Shown in pieces: positions 26,701 to 36,196 of a stretch of DNA of 64,000 nucleotides. Each line of letters opens with the position of its first letter. Positions within the stretch are counted from its first letter, which is position 1. The notes below the pieces were generated by a model. That model was not told the origin of the DNA, ran no database searches, and saw only the letters and a program-made list of their open reading frames with translations. The translations under genes and the position numbers were made by a program. The stretch is from Lepidodermella squamata (taxonomy: Eukaryota > Gastrotricha): NCBI GenBank assembly GCA_047495785.1, contig JBLDXI010000001.1:186001-250000 (forward strand). Direction: 5' to 3'.

Positions 26701-27411
26701 CATTACCCTAACTAGCATTGAAATATTTTTGAATAATTCTAAGCTTTCATGTTGCCTCTTCATAATATCCTCTGTTATGTTCATATTTGAATTTGCTTGT
26801 AGGCCGGCGCTGTGGGGTTTGCCGGGGAATCTAGCCAAGGGGCAAGCAGTGGCCGCCCGAAAGCGACCGAAAGCCAACGCTCGAAAATTGTCGACGTCGA
26901 TGAGTACCTGCCGACAATCGACGAACCTACTGCCCGGCAGAGTCGGGTTAATCGGTCGTTTAACAATGGCCAACCCGGGGCTCAACAGAGGCGCATACCG
27001 TCGAATGCTACGCCAGCTCAGCGGCTGAATTGGCGCAATAACGGGTATACGACTGATCCAACAGCTGCGTCGCCGCGTTCGTTGCGCGCCTCGCAGCAAG
27101 TCGACGGCGGAGTCGACAGCCGCAACACGATGCGAGTGCCGTCGATGGCGCCATCCAGCGGCGCACTACGACCGAGCGCTTTCCAACCGATCGAGACCAT
27201 CGGCGAGGACTACATGATGCCTAGCAACCAGTCGCCCTCGGCCGCGCCGCTGTTGAACATCCCGACTAGTCCCGGCGCCGTCTACTTTAGCCCGCGGTCA
27301 TCAACTCAACAGCCGGCGAACGGTTGGCGAAACTCGGCCCAGTCAGCGTCATCGCCCCCTCCGCCTCATCCACAGCCCCTTTCCCCGAGTCATCGAGAAA
27401 CGTTGCTTTAG
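20726..27411 (+). CDS. EGFR: EGFR/LET-23-type receptor tyrosine kinase
   Basis: Ten exons (20726-21043, 21140-21317, 21372-21487, 21547-21749, 21806-21953, 22010-22934, 23000-23222, 24601-24964, 25023-26675, 26803-27411) join in frame to 1578 residues. Order: signal peptide (hydrophobic SALLIFLHLICC), L domain 1, furin-like Cys-rich region (CFACKKFRD, matching EGFR CLVCRKFRD), L domain 2, second Cys-rich region, a transmembrane helix at about 939-963, a kinase, and a long tail. The kinase shows GRGAFG, VALK (Lys about 1053), HRDLAARN, DFGLAKLL and DVWSFGVT. The tail keeps DVDEYLP (Tyr about 1411), matching the DADEYL site of human EGFR. Against EGFR there are about 36 extra residues between the beta3 Lys and helix C. 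Intron 7 (1378 nt) holds a LINE fragment; the others are 54-127 nt. It should act at the plasma membrane upstream of Ras/MAPK. No second family member is seen. Confidence 0.95.
23873..23885. repeat. Left target-site duplication of LINE insertion
   Basis: TGCCTACTAACCG is repeated with one extra C at 24512-24525, on either side of the LINE fragment. Confidence 0.6.
23886..24511 (-). mobile_element. 5'-truncated non-LTR retrotransposon (LINE) in receptor intron 7
   Basis: A minus-strand open frame at 24503-24027 reads as the extreme C-terminal end of a non-LTR retrotransposon polymerase ORF. It has KQRMRYLGHIIRED, then WRHAMNRSL and ARDRDEW, a pattern typical of the region after the reverse transcriptase domain. 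The element's 3' end (low coordinates) carries a short tandem tail of GAAACAAT units at about 23887-23915, as in RTE-like elements. Near-identical flanks TGCCTACTAACCG (23873-23885) and TGCCCTACTAACCG (24512-24525) look like a target-site duplication. Only the 3' end of the element is present, so it is a dead, 5'-truncated copy lying antisense to the receptor gene. Confidence 0.75.
24512..24525. repeat. Right target-site duplication of LINE insertion
   Basis: TGCCCTACTAACCG matches 23873-23885 with a single C inserted or lost. It marks the truncated 5' end of the minus-strand element. Confidence 0.6.
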
Positions 27412-27900
27412 TTCTTAGACCTTTTTTACAATTATTATTATTATTAATTTTAACAATTATTATTTACGATGAAATTATTACATTGCGACATCAAAATAAT
27501 TCTATGGCTGCTTTATTCTTGTTCTTGTTTACTATTTTTGTTAATTGCTTGAAACTACGCACGTTGCTCTGCAAGATGACATGCTTATTTTTCTCGTTTT
27601 TTTTGATTTCTCACTATCACCGTGATAAGGACCACTTGTGTTTTATCGCCCGCACTACATGTCGATTCATTGTTTATTTTGCTGATTGTTTAATTATTGT
27701 TTCGACCACCACTGCTTACAGTTTATTTTCTTCTTGTCGTCATCGTCGGCACGCTGGCCGCGTAGGTGTCGTTGTTCAGTTTCTTTTATAGACGGTGCTT
27801 TCATTAAAAAATCCCAGCATGCGCAAACTACGGCTTCAATTAATGTTTATGTTGATGTTCTGGACAGCGGGACCTATACCCTGTACAAACTTCTGCTGAA

Positions 27901-28281
27901 TCAACTATTATACTTTTCTTCAAAAATCCCAATTTTTCTAGCTGTGCCATGGCCTTTTACATGTAATTTCAGCTGCAGATACTTAACTCTATTTTTGTCT
28001 ATCGACCTTTCCAATAATTGTGAACTGGTTGCTAAATTTCTGTAATACTGAGGATTTTTATATCCATAATTCCTATATGCTTTTACCTGTCGATAGTGAT
28101 TGCCGCGAGGACCAATACCCATTGTTGAGATGTGTACATATAGCTCTATCAAGTTTTCCAATCGAATGCGTGCTGTTTTTACATCGATATCATACGCTCG
28201 TCGTGATGCGACGAGCAGCGTCAGTGATTTTACAACATTGAAGAGGGACCGAATGAAAAGCAAGATGAAAAATGTTATCAA
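27901..28281 (-). other. Orphan 126-codon ORF spanning the edge of the 505-bp repeat
   Basis: The frame opens just beyond a duplicated ZIP-transporter 3' end and continues past the repeat edge at 28002 into unique sequence. It is basic, with Tyr/Asn-rich (YRNYGYKNP) and KGHGTARKIG segments that look protein-like, but I recognise no family. The second repeat copy (30471-30139) shares the first 90 or so codons and then diverges. A possible 47-nt intron (GTAAAAG...TTACAG) lies inside it. It could be a small gene, a chimera made by the duplication, or a chance frame. Confidence 0.25.
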
Positions 28282-28506
28282 TGTTATTTTTTACTATAAT
28301 AATCCATAAAATCCGAGCACGTCGGCAATAAAAGGAGTTGTCTTCTACCGTGCAATTATTTTGATCTAAAGCTGAAATCAAGGCGCCGGCAAAGTCGTGT
28401 TCAGCTGGTGTTCCATGTTGTCGCTTGAACCCGAAATGATGTCCTCGGAATAAATAGCCAAAATTACCATTATAAGATAACCGAAAATAATTCCACAGTC
28501 GGCGAT
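28002..28506. repeat. 505-bp direct repeat, left copy (contains orphan ZIP 3' end)
   Basis: Identical base for base by my line-by-line comparison to 30192-30696, with a constant offset of 2190 bp. On the minus strand it starts inside the last coding exon of ZIP gene A (the final 43 codons, stop at 28378) and runs into downstream sequence. Here the transporter fragment has no upstream exons, so it is a non-functional duplicate. Confidence 0.95.
28378..28506 (-). pseudogene. Detached 3' coding end of a ZIP transporter
   Basis: The last 43 codons of ZIP gene A, ending [15 protein letters not shown] and about eight more residues, are present, but the sequence upstream (28507 onward) does not continue the transporter. 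It is a by-product of the 505-bp duplication, not an expressed exon of any gene I can see. Confidence 0.8.
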
Positions 28507-28917
28507 GTTTTGCTATCTCGTCTGCTTCCTCGCCTTCTCAAAAATGCGACATAAGAAAATGAGGCAGGAAAGCGTGATATGTATAATGCCTTGTTTTCCA
28601 AAAATTATCCCGCATAAGCAGTAAATTTTGAATATCGAGGCTTGATGGAAAATGAAAAATAGAAATAATGAGATTAATGCAGCTGATGGAAATAAACGGT
28701 ATAGATGCCGAAAAAATGAACACTATTAATGGTTTAGCCGCGAAGAATTTTTTACGGTTTTTATATCAGAAAGGCCTGCTGATGAACCCACCGGAAAATT
28801 TTTAAATCGTTTTAATTCTTTCATAAATCGACATTGAAAGCCCAATGCTTTTTTCGTGAACCGTTATCAATTCAGTTATAGACTGCAGATTTACAGTACT
28901 TATGGTACTTCAATATA

Positions 28918-29223
28918 CAGTGAAACCTCGATTTTGCGCCCTCGGATTTTCCGCCAATTCGGATTTTACGCCAGGTTTTCGCGTGCCCCCCGGCGAAGGC
29001 AATGTAAAAGATGCTTAAGTACATCCGATTTCACGCCACCAGATTTTACGCCATTTCGGATTTTACGCCAGTTTTTGTGTATATAAATCGTGTGATAGCA
29101 AAAATAATTAAAATCCGCGTGTTTTTTACTTGAAAAACCCCAACTTTCGATTTTCCGCCAATTCGGATTTTACGCCAACTTTTCCGTTGCCACCGCAATC
29201 GGCGTAGAACCGGGGTTTCACTG
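28918..29223. mobile_element. 306-bp MITE with CAGTGAAACC terminal inverted repeats
   Basis: The element starts CAGTGAAACCTCG and ends with the inverse of CAGTGAAACCCCGG, and is flanked by TA (28916-28917 and 29224-29225). These termini and the TA target are typical of pogo/Tigger-type Tc1/mariner MITEs. The interior is built from repeated units of the kind AATTCGGATTTTACGCCA, occurring several times with small changes. No transposase coding is left. Confidence 0.8.
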
Positions 29224-29702
29224 TATATAGACATAATTATGAATAATCGCCTCAAGAACTACTCTCGCTTGATAGCGGCTGCACGGTTATTACTAGACGC
29301 CGCAGAAACTAGACGACGGCGATGGCCTGGTGGTTTTATTATATACCCGAAGCCGCCGCCGTCTCGTAATGTGCGCGAGTAAACTCAGACGGCTCGGCAG
29401 TTTTTATCGTTTGCAAATCAACATTGCTTTTACATTTCTCACTTTACCACTTCGTCTACACATTTAATGCATAGTTGAATTTATTCTACCTAACAAACAA
29501 CACACAAGCGAAGGCAACGCTTCATTTTCCGAAAGGTAAAACAAGTCGAACGAATGAAAATGATCATGGCATCTTACTATTTTTTTTAATTAATTCTAAT
29601 AGCCTGTCGCTGCGTCTTCGCCTTCGTCTGAAAAACACCAGTTACTACCAATCAAACCAGTGAATCACCGCGATCGATATCCATCTAGTCTCACCGTTGA
29701 CT

Positions 29703-29875
29703 ATGGGCGAAGATGCAAGTCTACGACGCGTCGCCATAAAAGGCCGCAATACGGTAGCTATCGTTTCTGACTACTCGGCCGGTGACGAGAATGACGGCAG
29801 CGCCACGAAAACGATGAATCGCGGCCAGTCCTCATCGTCTCGTATCGCCGCCAGTTTCCGCCTCGCCCAATCCAG
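29703..29875 (+). CDS. Possible isolated first exon, unknown protein
   Basis: An ATG opens a 173-nt frame (MGEDASLRRVAIKGRN..., Ser-rich, polar) that ends at a possible GTTAGC donor. Its composition is protein-like, but no following exon in a compatible phase could be identified before the ZIP genes on the other strand. The next plus-strand gene at 36197 has its own good start. It lies between the two 505-bp repeats. It may be a real short gene, an exon cut off by rearrangement, or a chance frame. Confidence 0.2.
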
Positions 29876-30191
29876 GTTAGCTACGTTTATTACTGATTAT
29901 AATAGCAGCAGTGGTGTCACTTGCGAACTTTCGTATCCTGTGAAGAAGGGCGAACTTGTGAGGGCAGTACGGTATTTAAAGCCAAATTGTCGACTGCACA
30001 AGCCTCGACCGGCCGCAGTCATATTGCCACTGAGACAACCATTATTGCCTCGACTTGAAAAAAACCGAGTATACGCACCACTTTTATTATTGTTATTATC
30101 CACACCATTTTTCTTGTTTTGCTTGCATTGCTCTTTATTTAACACGAAACGCATTTTTTCCTAATAACCATTATTAGCGATGAATGCCGAG

Positions 30192-30696
30192 TCGACCTTT
30201 CCAATAATTGTGAACTGGTTGCTAAATTTCTGTAATACTGAGGATTTTTATATCCATAATTCCTATATGCTTTTACCTGTCGATAGTGATTGCCGCGAGG
30301 ACCAATACCCATTGTTGAGATGTGTACATATAGCTCTATCAAGTTTTCCAATCGAATGCGTGCTGTTTTTACATCGATATCATACGCTCGTCGTGATGCG
30401 ACGAGCAGCGTCAGTGATTTTACAACATTGAAGAGGGACCGAATGAAAAGCAAGATGAAAAATGTTATCAATGTTATTTTTTACTATAATAATCCATAAA
30501 ATCCGAGCACGTCGGCAATAAAAGGAGTTGTCTTCTACCGTGCAATTATTTTGATCTAAAGCTGAAATCAAGGCGCCGGCAAAGTCGTGTTCAGCTGGTG
30601 TTCCATGTTGTCGCTTGAACCCGAAATGATGTCCTCGGAATAAATAGCCAAAATTACCATTATAAGATAACCGAAAATAATTCCACAGTCGGCGAT
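30192..30696. repeat. 505-bp direct repeat, right copy (native 3' end of ZIP gene A)
   Basis: Perfect match to 28002-28506. In this copy the ZIP coding part joins the rest of the transporter gene in frame, so this is the likely source copy. The 1685 bp between the copies includes the 306-bp MITE and the isolated exon candidate. Confidence 0.95.
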
Positions 30697-32123
30697 TAGT
30701 AATCGGCGAACTGCTGGCCACAATTTGAAATTGTCAGTGTTATTTTCTACTTCGTGGCTATGTCCGGGCTCAGGTGGTGGAGTCAGTGGGCTCAGCTCGG
30801 GTAACAAATCAGTCAACGAGATGTAGAGGAAAAGTCCGGCAGCAATAGACAAAATCACAGTACTAATTAGAAAAGTTTCAATGACTAAATTCAAAATAAT
30901 CGAATCGATGAAAATAATTACTTAGCTGCAGGAGATTCGCCTACTAGAACACCGACTGCGAAGCCAGCGTAACACATGCAGGCTGATAAAAAATTGAGCA
31001 GAAGCGCTTGTTGTACAGAAAGGCCGGCTCGAAGTAAGACGGCGAAATCGCCCAGTTCGTGGGGCAACTCTTCCGCTAAGATAGCCAGGGAAATGGACAC
31101 CCCATCCGGAAGGCTGCGAGTCATGGCTGCGCCGATCGAAAGCCCGTCGACAAAATTGTGAATTGCTAGAGAAAATTTGCAAAAATGTGCGCAATACAAT
31201 AAACAACATGAAATTACCATCTCCGAAAATTACCATCCATGCAACTGAAATATAGACAAATAATGATTTTTCATTATTCAATTTGCGTAGAAATTGTTCG
31301 AGCTCTATCACCTGGTTGAACGTTGGCAGCAAATGTTACTACTCTCATAAAACAACTTGGTTCGGCTGGACTTTCATCCGCTCCAAGTGTTGTTGTAGAA
31401 ACCGTCGCTATCTCGATTGAACCGCTCGTATCAGCATCATCTTGTTGCCGAACGTTAACACTTCTTTGCCGTAGAGCGCTCAATTGGTTCTCCATTTCCT
31501 TAACCTCTTCCTCTTCAGTTTTCACCGGCGGTTTATCAACGGGAACATTCTGGAGCTGCATTTCTTTGGACTTATCTCTCTTCAATGGAGCACCGGTGTT
31601 AAGTTTTCTGCGTTAATTTGAAGTCACTTGCTCACCTTGGATGTGAAGAAAGCCAGAGTGATGCGCAGTATTTGCTCGAAATTGAAGAAACTATAAACGG
31701 CGGCTAGGACAATGCTTATCCGTCCAATGTACTCTTTACGCGCGTGCCACTCCATTTCATCAAAGCCAAGAGCCTGTTTTGCGAACGACGATTACCAGAG
31801 CAAACACATGTTCTATATTAGTTCTATAATTATACTACATTATTGTTCAAAACCAACCCCGGAAAGAAGGAAGAGGAAGCTGCTGCCGGCCAGCACTCCA
31901 ACTGCAATGGCCACCATGAATAACAACAGTGTTTTGTACCAACGCCGCTTCGTGAAAGGATGCAGAGCGATGCCGAACAGGGAACACAGATTGATCCCGG
32001 TTACCATCAGCAAACCGTAGGTCCATACTTGAGGAAATAATGCATTGATGGTGGATCATAATTGAAATTCGAATAGCACATACCTAACGATGTATCTAGA
32101 GCTAAATGATCTAAACTGTTCAT
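30568..32123 (-). CDS. ZIP metal transporter A, SLC39A8/A14-like, short N-terminus
   Basis: Seven exons (32123-32084, 32027-31858, 31773-31636, 31579-31312, 31244-31218, 31165-30922, 30862-30568) join to 393 residues. The third exon ends [15 protein letters not shown], the fifth is a 27-nt exon (AWMVIFGD), and the sixth carries [13 protein letters not shown] and EELPHELGD. Family knowledge: LIV-1 ZIPs normally have HEXPHEXGD in helix V, while ZIP8 and ZIP14 have Glu at the first position, as here. They import Zn, Mn, Fe or Cd at the plasma membrane. The proposed start ([10 protein letters not shown]) has an in-frame TAA just upstream and gives no signal peptide or ectodomain. Either the N-terminus is truncated or a 5' exon was missed. 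The second exon ends at the unusual donor GTTGGT. It is a tandem paralogue of the gene at 32812-34420. Confidence 0.8.
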
Positions 32124-32811
32124 TTTTTACTATTGATAGCATAAGAGAAAGAATGCCGGTTGCTAGCGCACTAATAGGCTTGTTTTCACTGATAGGATTG
32201 TCCTTAAACGAGTTCTCATGAGAACCCCTAATTTTGTGTCACATGTTCAGCTGCACGACTTATCTCGAGCAAAAAGACCGCGATTCCGATAAAGTTCAGT
32301 TTTATTCCCGCTTCATTATATCATCGTCATCATCGCCCTAACCACACCGCTTGAATAATCAGTTAATGCTCTTATCATTTTATACAGTTTATTAGATAGT
32401 ATCCTCGTTTTTCGTGGTAAATAAAACTTCGTTGTGAGCAGAGCGCAGAAAAGACCTTGTTGTTCATATTATGCTTGTGTGTAACATAGAACCAATGAGT
32501 CGATAAGAAACAGAACAAAAAGAGGAGGACAATGTCTGCGGTTGAGCAATGTTCATTGGCGTGTCATCCCACGAAATCGAGACTAGTGGCAGAAGTAGTA
32601 GTAATAACAGCAGCAGCAGCAATAATATTTTCAATGAATCACCAAAAATCGCGATTGCAGCAATATTTATAAATTATATATTGCAGAACAAACAAATTGT
32701 AACAACCAATTGGCCGGGTTAATTTCAGCAGTTCAGTAGCCAGCAACAACCGAAGCAATCACAATAAAAATATCGATCGACGCAAAAAATATCTAGGTAA
32801 AACTCGGTGGA
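32124..32811. other. Spacer between the two ZIP genes
   Basis: No exon seen. It should contain the promoter of ZIP A and the 3' UTR of ZIP B. There is a short CAG/AAT-rich patch at about 32605-32630. Confidence 0.5.
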
Positions 32812-34420
32812 TTATTGCGCGTGCTTATGCACGAACTCTTCGATATCTCCTGAGTAAAATGCCAGTAAAAGCATCGCCGAGTAGCCGACCAACATGCCCG
32901 AATTAGCAATCGACAAGTGTGTAAACAAATGGCGCATCGACGGCGAACGGACTGTGCCCGAAGAGGCACTTTCAGGCCGCTCTATTTGCTGCCCGCTTGG
33001 ATCATGCGAATGCCCATGACCCCCGCCTTCATTACTCGCCTCTGGCGACAACTCAGGTAGTAGATCTGTTAGCGCGATATACATGAATAAGCCAGCAGCC
33101 AGTGCAGATATTACTAGGCTTGCTTCTTTAAATTCACCAAGGAAAGCTCCGATGAAGTAACCGAAATAACACAGAACAGCTGATAGAAAATTCAGGAGTA
33201 GCGCCCATCGAAGAGGAAGCCCAGCTCGGAGAAGAACGGCCAAGTCGCCGATTTCGTGCGGCAACTCCTCAGCTAGCACGGCAATCGCGATGGACAGACC
33301 ACCAGGGAAACCCTTCGCCATACCTGCGCCAATGGCGAGGCCGTCAACAAAGTTGTGAATTCCGTCACCAAATATGACCATCCATGCGACCGGTTGAACG
33401 TGGCAAATGTCGGCGCAGGTGAATTTTCTGCCGCTCGTTTCAGGTCGGCGATGGCTCAGGGGAACCAGTGACATTATATTTGCATTAACCGGCTCGGCCT
33501 GAATTTTCGCTTTGAATGCCGGATCCTCGACAATATCCTGCAAACCTTCAAGCGTCAAGTCATCCGGCAAATCGGTTGACACGCAGGTTGCATGGCTGAC
33601 CAAAGTATGGGGATGGTGATGTGTAATTGTTGAAACAGGTAAATTTTCAGGAGTAAATGCGTTTTCATCATCCGTGATCTGATCGCTAGTTGCTGAGACA
33701 CCTTTCTGCTCGTCATCACTGGTATATTGTGTTGCCAATGGAGAGGTCGAATAAGGCGGTGCAGCTTGGCTACTGGCGCCTTTACTGTTACCTGCTGAAG
33801 AGGGAGTACTCTTTTGAAGTTGAGATGTTCTCTTTTTCTGCATACAAAGAGCATTTAAAAACGAATACATATTACCATAAAACTAACCCATGATAAGAGG
33901 AACGAAAGCAGTAATTTTAAAAGTTGCTCGAAATTGAAAAACACGAAAACGGAAGCCAACACTATTGTCACCGTGTTATAGTATTTCTTTCGCTGCTCAT
34001 CCGGGACGACCTCTGGATCATCAATTTCCAATGCACCGGCGAGCAGGAATAAAAGGCTGCTGCCTGCGAGAACTCCAACAGCGAGCGAGACCATGAATAA
34101 TAAAACACCTCGATACCACCGCTTTTTGCTCAGTGGATTGATAGCTATACCAAGCAGAGAACATAGATTGATGCCAGTAACAAGGAGGGGACCATACACC
34201 CATACTGAAACATGAAACATTTTTACACTGGAACTTGCACCTTTACATGCAGCTTACCGACGCGATTAGAGCTGAAATTTCCCGATGTGCTGTTCGTGCT
34301 ATTTCCGCTGAATCCGGTCCAGTTCGGGGTAGTGAAATTAACGGACATTTGGTTAATCACGTGGTCACCTACTGGAAAAAAGTTTGTGTTCATTAAGTAT
34401 TCCCGGCTAACATCGCACAG
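32812..34420 (-). CDS. ZIP metal transporter B, SLC39A8/A14-like (5' end not found)
   Basis: Three exons are clear (34420-34258, 34204-33888, 33837-32812), giving 502 codons including the stop. The first is an extracellular segment with several N-glycosylation sequons (NFT, NWT, NST, NFS). The second holds the first transmembrane helices ([32 protein letters not shown]). The third is a Ser/Thr/His-rich cytosolic loop followed by [24 protein letters not shown] and the last helices, ending in HKHAQ. The Glu-first EELPHE motif again places it with ZIP8/ZIP14. A pyrimidine-rich acceptor precedes the first exon, so at least one upstream exon with the signal peptide is missing from this call. A His-rich GGGHGHSHD loop follows LLPELSPE. 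A and B are head-to-tail tandem copies with similar exon order; B has fused some exons that are split in A. Confidence 0.85.
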
Positions 34421-36196
34421 CTAAGGTTGTGGAAATGGGAGCGAAGAAAAATTAAAGAAAACAAGAGATAAAGAAGGAGAGGAATAGAGGAATTAAGAAC
34501 AGTTAAGAGCATGTTGATGCACTGTAAGAAGTGCAACGCGTGATTTAGTAGACTTCGTACAATGATATTAAAGGTTGACGTTATCGTTGCTATGACAGCC
34601 GGTACTTTGAAATTTCGACCACAGTTTCGACCGAGAAAAGACTTAGCCTCTACAACGCGCAACACGCACGTGCTTACTGTCCTATTGTACAATAGTTGCA
34701 AATGGGGTCCGGCTATCCAAAGTCGCCAAGATTCTCATCTCTCATCGTCAGAGACAACTGCGAAGGCTGTTTGGTATCTGGTGCCCCTAGACTATCAGCA
34801 GCGAAGAACTATGCGAAATAACGAAAAATTATCGTAACGCTGTCAGCAAAAATCAGCATGATGGCGTTGCTTCGGACATCTGCGCAAGCCGTGGCACGCG
34901 CCTGTTGACGGGCCTGTGACTGATCAAGTCGAATCTGGCTGGAATAAACACATCGGCAGGGCCAGGATCACAGCCAAAAATGCTCAACCAAGAAACTGGA
35001 AGGGTCCATAAGCTCAAAGTTGACTGGAACAATAATCAATGCTCACTGCTACTATCGAGAGCTTATTTAACCTTATCCCGAATTATAGATTACCCTCTGA
35101 TTTCAACTGCTTCGCTGATCCAACTTCCAACTCGCCTACGCTGAATTAAATCCCCAAGTGAAGTCAAATCACGACTTATTAAAACATTGCCAATGTGCTC
35201 TCAACTTCAAAAGTCATTTTCTGAACTCGTAAAGTCAAGCCATCGACGCTGTAGATAAATTGTAGTTCAAACAAGGGGAGGATCAACTGTTTGACGTGAC
35301 TTGGCGTCAAGTCAAGTCAAGTCAATTCCAAAGTATCTAACCTTCTGTCTGAACTTCTGACTGAAGGAAGTTGCGGCCGGTCATGGTTGTGAGTGGTTAT
35401 GAGGTTGTTGGGTATTGTGGCTGTTTTGCATGCAGTGAAACGTTTAATAACGTGTAAGATTGGACGTCGGCACCCAAAACGATCTGTCCCAACTAACAGC
35501 CACGAGACAGATTTGAAAATGGCATGGGGCGGTGTCACAAAACTTCTGAGATTTTGCCCCGGAACAAGCATGCGTTGCTGGCAACCACATGATAAGGTCG
35601 ATAATGCGCCACATATATTTTATGACTTAACACAAATGTAGTTTATAAATTATTTTTTATTATTTTTCAAATAGTTATGTTGTTATGGAGATGACGCATT
35701 TTTTGAAGCTTCACGTTGTGTAAACTCCAACCCCCAAGAAGTCGGGCTATGAGAAGAAATCGAAAAAAACCGCAAAATTTTCTCAAATGTTCGCGCCACA
35801 ATGAGGAATAGTTTCTCTGGAAGACAAACTGTACTTTCTCCAATCCAAAATAATAGCTGTTTTTGTCTACCGTGTGTTATTCACCGTCTGAACTCGAATG
35901 ATTTCAACGTGCTCTCAATTGATGAGTTGAGAAACGCTTGGGCCTACCGATTCCTTATATTTATAAAGAAAAATTATTAATATTCGCGTTAGTCCCCATC
36001 AAGCGTTGAGTTGATCAAATTTGCTCCTGGTCGTAGGTCATAGGAAATGAGATGACTAGATACTACAATGCATCTATGCTATTCTTTATGGCATATTTAA
36101 TTGCAATTGAAAATCGTATGCTTAAATTTGAACTTTGGCACATCAGGGTCAGATTTATATTTTTCTTAACCTCCCTAATGCCTGCAAACTGATCCT
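34421..36196. other. Region between ZIP B and the 818-residue gene
   Basis: It must hold the missing 5' exon(s) and promoter of ZIP B on the minus strand and the promoter of the plus-strand gene at 36197, but I could not place them. GTCAA words recur between 35160 and 35330, with a clean GTCAAGTCAAGTCAAGTCAA run near 35305-35325. Confidence 0.45.
35304..35326. repeat. GTCAA pentanucleotide repeat
   Basis: Four or five tandem GTCAA units, with looser AAGTCAA words in the preceding 150 bases. It is simple sequence with no gene attached. Confidence 0.6.

Noticed and set aside
28507-28800. Possible transposase or helicase remnant between the 505-bp repeats
   Set aside because: Short frames such as NGLAAKNFLRFLYQKGLL look protein-like but are interrupted, and no family motif could be recognised.
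31580-31635. Use of the GCAG acceptor near 31608 for ZIP A exon 4
   Set aside because: It gives an immediate in-frame stop. The acceptor TTGAAG before 31579 gives a 56-nt intron and keeps frame with the ZIP B alignment.
34430-34512. Hydrophobic stretch before the first ZIP B exon, at first read as a signal peptide
   Set aside because: It is in a different frame from the exon and is the pyrimidine-rich tail of an intron ending in CCTTAG.
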